Positions 33,009 through 64,000 of a DNA stretch of 64,000 bases are shown here, one piece after another. The position numbers and the translations under genes were made by a program. The notes beneath the pieces were generated by a model that was given only the letters and a program-made list of their open reading frames with translations, searched no databases and was not told where the DNA came from. The stretch's first letter is position 1. Each line of letters starts with the position of its first letter. Source of the DNA: Catonia carolina (Eukaryota > Arthropoda > Insecta > Hemiptera > Achilidae); contig JAQMRL010000003.1 of assembly GCA_035578175.1 (NCBI GenBank), forward strand, positions 84,145,969 through 84,209,968. The letters run 5' to 3'.

Positions 33009-34497
33009 AAAAAGGTTAAAATAAACCAAATAGCTGCTGTACCAGGTCAGAGAAAAATTAAATATTTTTACAATATTATAATATACTATTTTCAATTGGA
33101 AAAAATTATATAAAATACAAACAAAATACTACCAACATTCTTGAAGGCAGTTGTTCACCAAATCATATGTATTACCAATATGTAGCAATATTTATTAGGA
33201 TATTTTCTTCAAAGAGAAAATCAGTGTAAAAACATAACCAGACCTACAGTGTATGAATGTCAACATACATTAAAATATAAAATTTAATATAATTATAAAA
33301 AAACATCATTATTTTCATTGTGTCATTCTATTTTTATTTCATTTTATGTTGTCGAAATTTTCATTTAATTTAAGTTTTCATTGTTTGTTTTATCGATGAT
33401 CTCATTGAGTTTTCTTTCTAACATTGTATGTGTTTTTATAATGTGGTCGCTAATGACCTAGTAGTCAATGCAACCTTAAATAAATTAAATAAAAAAAAAA
33501 ATAGAAACAGGTAAATCGAAACATAAAATAACTTTTACACACATTTTATTTTACAACAATTTAAAAATATTACAATTCTTCTTAAAAATAAAATCTTATT
33601 CACCAATATTATTATATTTCTGTAATGTAAAATAAATATATAACACTAAATGGTATTCTAGTAAAGAAAAAACATCTATGTTAAAATAATACAGTGTAAG
33701 TAGAATAATACAAACTGTCATTTACGATGGAGATAGTTTCAAGATAACATAATAATTACCAAGACAGAAAATATTAACAAACTACACATACGTAATCCAA
33801 ATACTTAATATTATAACAATAATCATGAAATGGTAACCAAATTATATACTACTGTTTATAAATATGGTATGTAATTTTGATGAAACAATTTTACAATGTA
33901 AGACATCAAAAAATAGTAGTTAATTCTAATAATTCTGTTCTTACATAATTTAAGAAAAAATTAACCAACAAATTACAAGGAGTTTAACATCTGATGGGCA
34001 TTCTTGAGTCATGAGATGTGCGAAAAGAATTCTAAATTACCCCCGCTTCTTTATATTACATATTAGTTTTTCCCATAATTTCATTGTTATGTAGAAATTA
34101 GCCTCACAGTTGTACCATCAAACAAAGAAATCATTATTCAATGCGCATTTTTCAGTGAAGTTCCAAAAACGAGCGATCAAAATATAGTTGATCAGAAAAA
34201 AACCAGAAATTTTACAAAAACATATATTGAATAAATGTCATCGGTGACTTTTACCAAGAGGAAAAATAACTGAAGAACAAAAAAATTATATCTAACAAAG
34301 ATGGCAATGTGCAAACATTCTACTCTATACTTAAAACTGTTTTGATATTTGAATGGTTTGTAGTAATCAGCTGTAATAAGGCCAGTTCTCATGATCGATT
34401 AACTTTGTTTGTTCAACTAAAATTGAATGGTATTGTTCAAATGGAAAACCAGGACATCTCAAATAGTGACAAATGAATTGTCGGTATTTGTATTATT
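33009..34497. other. Intergenic AT-rich sequence
   Basis: No gene seen. A short tail like the family E SINE (CTAATGACCTAGTAGTCAAT then an A-rich run) lies near 33448-33500. Confidence 0.5.
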
Positions 34498-34501
34498 AAT
34501 G

Positions 34502-35098
34502 TGTCACCGCCACCCCTTCTAATTAATCATTTACTGTGTTGCCGGCTTCAATACTTCTTCCGGCCTTTGTCGGCGCGGTAGGCCCTTTGACGGCAGACCG
34601 ACAAACCTTTCGGCTCCGCACCGACAGAAGCCTTTGTCATCAAGGTCGAGCCAGTCACTGCCCTCTACCACAGCGCTCTTGGCAACTATATAAAGAGCGC
34701 TGCACTGAGCCGAGCGATTCAATTCCAATCAAGACACAGAAAGCTTCACTTCCACCAGTCTACAGTATGGACAAGACGTCCACCATGGCAAACGGCTGCC
34801 AGACTCCAGCGAAGACTAATCGACAACCGCTGATGCCCGCTGACACGAGCGATGCCCACAGCAGTCCCTCGACCGAGCCTTACGCCCACCGGACCCGACA
34901 AAGCAGCCATCGACGCACTACTGCGAGGGAAGAAAATGACATCTTCCTCCGCTGGACAACGACACGCCGTGTCGCCCAGCCTCCGACCGCCACGAAAACT
35001 ACGACCAACGCCTCTCCAAGACAACCACCGCTTAAACGGCCCTTTTCAGGGCCACCAAACAGATAAGGTTAGCCACTTAATGTCACCATCTGGTGACA
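34502..35098 (+). mobile_element. Solo LTR of a retrotransposon
   Basis: 597 bp beginning TGTCACC and ending GGTGACA, flanked by a 4-bp target duplication AATG (34498-34501 and 35099-35102). It is far more GC-rich than its surroundings and has a TATA box. A 4-bp duplication fits Gypsy/Ty3-type integration. No internal coding region remains, so it is a solo LTR. The frame beginning MDKTSTMANG at 34766 lies inside it and is not a host gene. Confidence 0.85.
34687..34694 (+). promoter_or_regulatory. TATA box of the solo LTR
   Basis: TATATAAA about 185 bp into the LTR, with GAGCGCTGC and a TCAATTCC segment 30-40 bp downstream where transcription could start. Whether it is used is unknown. Confidence 0.55.
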
Positions 35099-35102
35099 AA
35101 TG

Positions 35103-37507
35103 TAATTTCTGAAATTCTGATTAATAATAAATGATAGAAGATTATAAAAAAAAAATCACACAAAAGCACTGTTATTGAATTCATAATTGTAGAACAGTCA
35201 AATATTAAAATAATTATTTATTCATGCATCTTTGTTTTTAAAATTATATTTTATAACAGTTTTTGAAGCCACTGAACAGTTGTTTATGTAAGTTGATTCG
35301 CTCATTCCATTGTTTAAATGAGAACAGTTGAATTCAAAAATGTTGACCAGCTGTCATTCCAGTTGATTCAATATTGAATGAATCAAATGAATTTAGATCA
35401 ATTCAACTTGATTGAACTATTTGTTCTCATTGTAAGTTCCCATATGCATTAGTTGATCAATCAAAATCGAATCGTTAATCTGTGCCCTAGAGGTAAAGGG
35501 TGTTAACTCCATTTTGGCAAAATTAAGTTTGAAAATTAGCAAGAAATGCTCTATGTAATGTTTTACAGTATTAACTCGAATCTGACTTGCTTCCATTTTT
35601 AAAAAGTTGCAGTAAGCACATTAACTCCACTTTTGTATATGATGTGGAAGATTTTTAAAATCACTACAATTTTTAACTCAAATTGAATCACTGATTATAC
35701 TGACTATATACTCATTACTGATTATATCACTGATACTCATTACTGACAATAAGTAATTCTATTTTGAGTTATTTTGTTTTTATCATCTTACTGATAGGCC
35801 TCAGAATTTGCTTGAATTCTGTAATTTTTTCAAACATTGTTGTGATTAAAATGCTGTTTCTTCATCTAGAATTAGCATAATATGTTTTGTCTAAGTTTTG
35901 TTTTCGTTTAATTAACTCAAATTATGTGTGTGGTCAGAGAGGTGTAGAAGTTAAGAAAGTTGTTAAGTCATTTAAATCTCTGTAACAGAGGCTATACTTG
36001 GTACAAATTTTTAAAAATTCTAACACTAGAAATTAAAAAAAAATGAAAAAAATTCATTTTTTTGGTTCTTCTGAAAAATTACAAAAATGGAGATAACCTC
36101 CTTTACTTCTTAGATACAGATTTTTTATTTTGTATTATTGTTTATTTATTATGTAAATTTATAGTTTTATTGTTCATGTGTTTTTGCGTGCACATATAAT
36201 TTGTTGTGTAGGATGTAATTAGGCATAAGGTCTGAAGACCTTAGAATATAGATTGAGGTTTTTATTTACGTATTCTTTAGTGTCAATTTAGAATTACTTA
36301 TTTTGATTGCTTGTTGATATTTTTATGAAGGTAGATACTTTTTTGTTCTAACGATTCGTTTTACTGTAAGACTTGTACACTCAGTTTTCATTGCTTCTCT
36401 AAGCTATAACTATTTTTGTACAATCACATTATCAGTGAGCAGCACTCGGTTGTTATCCAAGGAGGTAAATAAAAGAAAAGAGAATATTAGTTAACTTCCC
36501 ACCAAATCTGATCCCTATAACATCTCCACTGTAAATGGCAGTATATATTTACTTTTTGACTACATCATTACTTTCTTCATAATTACATTACTTAACCACT
36601 ATTCAAATATTTTAATAATAACAAAAACAATATTATATAACAAAAAAAATTAAACATAATAATAATAATAATAATTATAATTAAAAATAAATGCACATTT
36701 ATTAATATAAGTCATATAAATACATTTTTTAATTAATTATATTATATACAACATTTACAATATTTTATTTATTAATAAATAATAAACTAACACACACACA
36801 AACTTACTGTGTGGTAATACATTATAATAATATTTATAATGCTTTTTTTATTTAATTATACAATTTTTGTTCAATTTGTTGTAATTTTCTTATGCTTTAG
36901 TTGCTTGTTTATGAGTATTTTTAAAATTGGAAAAAGTTATAAAAGTTTCTTACTCGTAAAAGTTAAATCTGACAAAACTCAGGTAAATTATCTATTCATA
37001 AAAGTAACAATGAAATAAAATAAAATATAATTTCTTGTGTCACTTTTATTATTCTGTAAATTTAATACTGTAATAAATTTAAAGAAAATATACATATAAG
37101 GGTGAGTTTATGTTATATACAACGGTTTACTACATATCTAACTGAAATAATAATAAAAATAATTAATACTGCAAGAATTCAGTGTTTCTCAAAGAAGATA
37201 TTAATGGTTTTTTAATTTGTTTTTAAACAAAAAAAGGAAAATTTCATGCATAGTTACTAATAAAAATACATAAAACAGTACTAATATAATATTATAATTT
37301 TATCAGAATTATCTTCAATATCATCCTCACATATGCAAATCAACAGTCTTATTACATCTTTCAATTAGTCCTTCCAATGTTTCATTGGCTGTCCCAAACT
37401 TCATCTACCTTGTGATATACATTCATCAACCAGACAGGGAATTTTCTTTACATCCATATAGTGATGGGATATTCCAATAAAAATTATCCGAATCAAGATG
37501 AACAAAT
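35103..37507. other. Intergenic AT-rich sequence
   Basis: No gene or repeat family recognised; simple AT runs (ATA repeats near 36655). Confidence 0.5.
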
Positions 37508-37895
37508 GAGGCGTTGCGGACCAGAAGGGTGAACTCAACAAAGGGTAGTTTTGAGAAAAACGCAAATTAAACTTTTTGATCCAAGGGTGAACTCAACAAA
37601 AATTGTAGAGTGTATGATGCATAGCGATAGGAAGGGAAAAGGGTAGAAGTGGGGTGGGATCAGTAGCTTAGAGGTGACAAGACTCACGTCTTCCTGTTGA
37701 GTTCGCCCTTCTGGTCCACGCAACTATCGTTCAAAGTAAACTCCCTGATTTTTTCTACTTCTCTTTTCATATAATTTAAAAGGCGAACTCAACAAAATAT
37801 ACCTATAACATTGAAGTTTGTAACCCAAAGATGCCAAATAAAACAAAAAAAAAATGACCCTATGTTGAGTTCACCCTTCTGATCCGGAACACCTC
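37508..37895. mobile_element. Family G inverted-repeat element, short form
   Basis: 388 bp with terminal inverted repeats GAGGCGTTGCGGACCAGAAG / CTTCTGATCCGGAACACCTC. Extra internal copies of the GAACTCAACAAA motif. It is a deletion derivative of the long form at 59325-60355, which matches it in reverse orientation. Confidence 0.8.
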
Positions 37896-38009
37896 AAATA
37901 AACTATTCACAAACTATTGGCAATCTTCTTTACCGATATGGCACCTAAAGAAGATTAAAAGTGCAGTACAGTATTAAGCTTTAAATGATTAGAGATTAAC
38001 ATAGGAGTT

Positions 38010-38165
38010 AAACGCCTTGTGGCATAGTAACTAACACGGTGCCCTACTTAAACGGAAGGTCCCAGGTTCGATTCCCAGCTAGGTTCTGGAAATAATATGT
38101 TAAATCCCATCACTACAGTAACAAAACCCGCAGTAGTCATTAATGACCAAACTGTCAATGCAACT
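38010..38165 (+). repeat. Family E tRNA-like SINE, copy 1
   Basis: Head with CTTGTGGCATAGTAACTAAC and B-box-like GGTTCGATTCCCAGCTAG, body with AGTAGTCATTAATGACC and AATGCAACTTTAAA, and an A-rich end. About 150 bp. Confidence 0.65.
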
Positions 38166-40249
38166 TTAAAATTAAAAAAATGAATTTTATTTATAGTTTC
38201 ACATCATTTTAAATCCCATAAATTCAACCAGCCATTTCATTATCCAGTCCCAAAGTGTCTGGTAAACTAAGTCTCCACTTTAATGACTTTCATTATATTC
38301 ATCATACATTTTTAGAAAAGTAAACTTAAAATATGACTAGAATCTCTTCCACACCGACAACAGTACTACAAAAAACTTCTTTTAAATTTTTCACACTCAA
38401 TAGAAACTAAAAAAAACCGGAATATTATAAAACAAGATTTTATGTATTGTTAAAAAAACTAATAGTTTCCATTTAAAAAAATCAAAGAAATATTTGTTAA
38501 TAAATTATCAGAAATTATAGAACTGGTGATGATCAATACTGAGATCAAGCAAAAAAATTAAAATTCATTAATTTTAATTTTGAGAAACACTAACATAAAT
38601 ATAGATAGATATTTAACACACATATGTAACTAAACACGACATTATAATACTTATTTCACAATACATATAGTAAAATAATAATCAGTAATAAAAACAATAA
38701 TATATATCTACAAATAATATAACAATACTTTGTATTTCAGTACTTAAATATAGTGCGTTAATAAAGTCATGGTATGCTTTCACAAAAACAAAAATTCAAT
38801 TGATTGTGACAGTAATGTAATATACAGATGGTGCCATTTCATATATGGCTTGTGAAGAATGGGAACTATCTAGTCACTGCAAGGTTACAACCAATTTACG
38901 ATTGTGTAAATTAATTTGTGTTTTTATCTTATAAAAAAATCTTTATCCTGCAGCTTATATTCAATCCTTTTGTAAAAACATTGAATTTTTAACTGACCTG
39001 TTACAGCTGCTATATCACTTGTTTTTTTACCCTTTTTCTAATGTAATCCTACTTTCTACTGACATGTTTCGGTGAATCTACGATCATCAGAGTACACAAA
39101 ATTGAAACTGAACTTTGTAAACAAGTTTAATTAAAATTTACAGAAGATGTTGTATCTTTAGTCATTCGTATAAAATTTTATAAAAGTTTTAAAGTATAAA
39201 CGATCATAAAAGTTTTATATGGTTTAAAAGACCAAGAAAGTTGGAGATATGAAGTAATAAATTGTCAGGTGATGTATGAACTCCTTTTTATGGTCTTACG
39301 CCATGTTCCTAACTTAACAGGTCGTACAATGAATCAAAATCCTACATTTTATTCTTTGGTTTTTCTTTAAATTCTATTATTCTCTATCTCAAACCAGTCC
39401 AACCATCACTAGCTAATTCTACATCAAGCCAGAACTATCAAAAATAATTTAATAAATTTAATTTTAAATATTACAAAGAATATCAAAATTGTTATTAATT
39501 TAATAAGTTAGGAGGTGTCAAATTTAGATAAATATTGGAAGGAAAAGAGACGAAATTATTAATTACTTAAAAAAATATTATGAATTTTAACGCACTAAAA
39601 ATTATGTATATTATTTACAAATTTTAATATCATCACTGAATTAACAATACTTAAAGTATTATTTTATATAAAAATTATTTTTCTTTACAAATTTTAAACT
39701 CTGATCCATTATTAAATTAAAACTATAAGAAAATACTTCTGTCATCTGTAAAATATATCGGCTAAACTATATACTTATTGACCAAATATCAGTCACCTAT
39801 TTGTTTTCTTTAGTAAATATATTGTTATTCAAACCAGTTTCCGTTAGCTCTTTACCAAAAGAATCATACAAATGCAGACATTCTTATGTTTCTTCAGCGA
39901 TAATATTTATTCTTATAAACACTATACAAACTTATAAATAAAAATTCACTAATAGACAGTCCAGCTTATTTTATAACTTTTATAATATTTAATACAATTA
40001 ATTTTTACAATAAAATATTTATGATTAATTAACGTTAAATAAATTATTAACAAAAATTTACAATACATATCAATACATATGAGATAACTTGTACTTTGCA
40101 TTCAATGACATTCATTACACAAACAAACAGCAATTTACAAAAATATTGCATAATAAACAATATACATAATACTATAAATGATTTGTTAAGGCACACACAA
40201 ATGTTTTTCATTTAAAACAAAATTAATTTTTAAAGTTTCTTAAAAAGGG
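38166..40249. other. Intergenic AT-rich sequence
   Basis: No gene recognised. Around 38940-39070 there is a short segment (ATCCTGCAGCTTATATTCAA) shared with 31440 and with the fold-back at 54.2 kb. Confidence 0.45.
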
Positions 40250-40620
40250 AAATTTTAAGGTAGTGTGACAATAGACAATTCTTTAAAAATTGTAGGAGCC
40301 GTTTTTGAAAAAAAACTGCAAAAACATGAAAAATCACTGGAATAAACTATTTCCGGCTGATCGATTTTAATAAAAATGTTCATGTCACATCCCCTTGTGG
40401 TACTTACCTAATTTAAGTCTCAACTCCATTAATATTCTGTTCAAATAAATAAGCGCGCATACGCACGCACACGCACAGACCAATGGTTAAAAACACGTTT
40501 TTTGGGGTTCAGGGGCTTCAAAACATGTATTTCCAGTGAAAACTTGATTTTGTAAAATCCACATGAAAACAATACCTCCTTAAATAATTGCTCAAGATAA
40601 AAAGAAAATTACAGACCTTT
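40250..40620 (-). repeat. Family B repeat fragment
   Basis: The GT-proximal part only, minus strand, with a short CA/CG run near 40455-40478 and the GGGGTTCAGGGG segment. Confidence 0.65.
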
Positions 40621-40952
40621 TTTAAGAAATAATTGCAGTTACCGTATTAAAATATGTTGTACAATCAGTTAATATCAAAATTTTTTTTCATGTGAATTAA
40701 AAAATAGTTTGTCTTTCTTGTGCAATAAGTTTTCTCTAAAAATAATTTTAATGATTATCCATGATCACCTCAGCCCCAATTAAAATGGATAATCGGTGCC
40801 TTATTGTAGTTTAAAAATCTTACAATTCAAAATCTCAAAATTAGAAACACTTCAAGCACTTTAAATTCAAGTACTTCAAGCACTTTAAATTATACATTAC
40901 TTATCACTATAGGTTTTGTAAATTCAATAAGTAGGTGAGTGTAACTATGCCA

Positions 40953-41125
40953 GCCACATTGGCATAGTTGGTAACGTGCTCGCCTCTCACCATGCGGTCT
41001 TGGGTTCGAATCCCATTCAGGCACGGCATATTTTCATACGTTACAAAAAAATCATTTCATCCTTCACCGTCTGCATTAGCAGTAATTGCAGAATAGTTGA
41101 ACGTTAAACAAAATTAAAAAAAAAC
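40953..41125 (+). repeat. Family D tRNA-derived SINE, copy 1
   Basis: A-box-like TGGCATAGTTGGTAACGTGC and B box GGTTCGAATCCC, then ~100 bp ending in an A-run. Acceptor-stem pairing is poor, so it is a SINE head and not a tRNA gene. About 300 bp past the FGFR stop on the transcript side. Confidence 0.8.
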
Positions 41126-41334
41126 TAAATCTGGCTATCACTGCTTGGCACACTACTCTATATTTTTAATTCTTTTGGAGAACTTTTATAACATGAAAAT
41201 AATACATATCATAAATTAAAAGTCACTTGAGTATTTTGAAAACAGTCGTCACACTCATTTTGATATTATGTAGACCATAAATAACACTAATAGTGTTTTA
41301 TGTTAAATTTCCGTAAAAAGAAACTTTAAAAATT

Positions 41335-41340
41335 TTATTA
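41335..41340 (-). terminator. Possible FGFR polyadenylation signal
   Basis: AATAAA on the minus strand about 100 bp past the FGFR stop codon. In such AT-rich DNA the hexamer is common, so this is only the nearest candidate. Confidence 0.3.
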
Positions 41341-41435
41341 CATTTGAATTACAAAAAAAAACTTATTAAAAAATCTGACCTGGTAGATTTTTTACACAAA
41401 TGCAAAAATGTTTTAATAATAATATTTGGTTGGTT

Positions 41436-63816
<22,381 letters not shown>

Positions 63817-63894
63817 CTGTAAACAACACCAAAATTTATTATTATCAACACTGTAAAACCACAAAAATATACAATAACAAAAAATGTAAATAAT

Positions 63895-64000
63895 TGTAAT
63901 ATTTTTAAGTTATACGGAGGTTGATTTTCATTTAGCGTCATCCTCATGGAATCATTCATGATTAAAATTAGGTTATGTTTTTTTTTTTTTAACTGTTTAC
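63895..64000 (+). repeat. Family B 3' fragment at the window edge
   Basis: Contains TTGATTTTCATTTAGCGTC and CATGATTAAAATTAGGTTATG, the 3' part of family B; cut by the window end. Confidence 0.6.

Noticed and set aside
34536..35066. GC-rich open frames as a host gene
   Set aside because: They lie wholly inside the solo LTR bounded by AATG duplications; the composition and Thr/Arg/Pro-rich translation show no domain.
40953..41027. True tRNA gene
   Set aside because: Boxes are present but the arms do not pair as a tRNA and a second copy carries the same 100-bp tail and a target duplication; it is a SINE.

Overview
The window is insect-like nuclear DNA: strongly AT-rich, with intron-split genes using GT-AG splice sites and dense small transposons (mariner, hAT, piggyBac-type, RTE-type LINEs, tRNA-derived SINEs). 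A hemipteran is a guess only; nothing here fixes the order. Two genes were rebuilt from homology recalled from memory, splice-site sequence and exact phase agreement at every junction. Both lie on the minus strand.

Gene 1 (26769 down to 627) is Rlip/RALBP1, the Ral effector with a RhoGAP domain. Nine coding exons give 564 residues, from an ATG preceded by an in-frame stop to a stop codon. Its Ral-binding coiled coil is complete, but the RhoGAP domain lacks the arginine finger (Lys201) and the conserved asparagine (Ser310). Gene 2 (63816 down to 41436) is a fibroblast growth factor receptor. Its 5' part (signal peptide, Ig1, first half of Ig2) lies beyond the right edge. The window holds the end of Ig2, all of Ig3, the transmembrane segment, the whole tyrosine kinase and a short C-tail with the EYLDL motif. 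The first half of Ig3 is encoded by two alternative, phase-identical exons (61863-62041 and 58998-59173). Using both or neither shifts the frame, so this looks like a mutually exclusive pair, in the other half of Ig3 from the vertebrate IIIb/IIIc switch. This is the most interesting signal in the window.

The rest of the window (introns plus the 27-41 kb intergenic region) is mostly repeats. Single elements include a degenerate mariner (1452-2737), a nearly intact RTE-type LINE with a perfect 405-bp internal duplication (5165-8960), two TTAA-flanked elements, a solo LTR with 4-bp target duplication (34502-35098), a hAT element with 8-bp target duplication (44584-45433), an internally deleted mariner (47403-48352) and two fold-back palindromes (53.1 and 54.3 kb). 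Recurrent families, named here A to I: A (~400 bp, 7 copies), B (~970 bp with conserved hairpins, about 10 copies or pieces), C, D and E (tRNA-derived SINEs), F, G and H (small inverted-repeat elements) and I (unclassified). Several are nested, which gives relative ages.

Rlip works downstream of Ral GTPases and the FGF receptor is a membrane tyrosine kinase that can feed Ras/Ral signalling. Their adjacency is not evidence of a shared function. Exon coordinates were worked out by hand to the base; repeat boundaries without target duplications are approximate.
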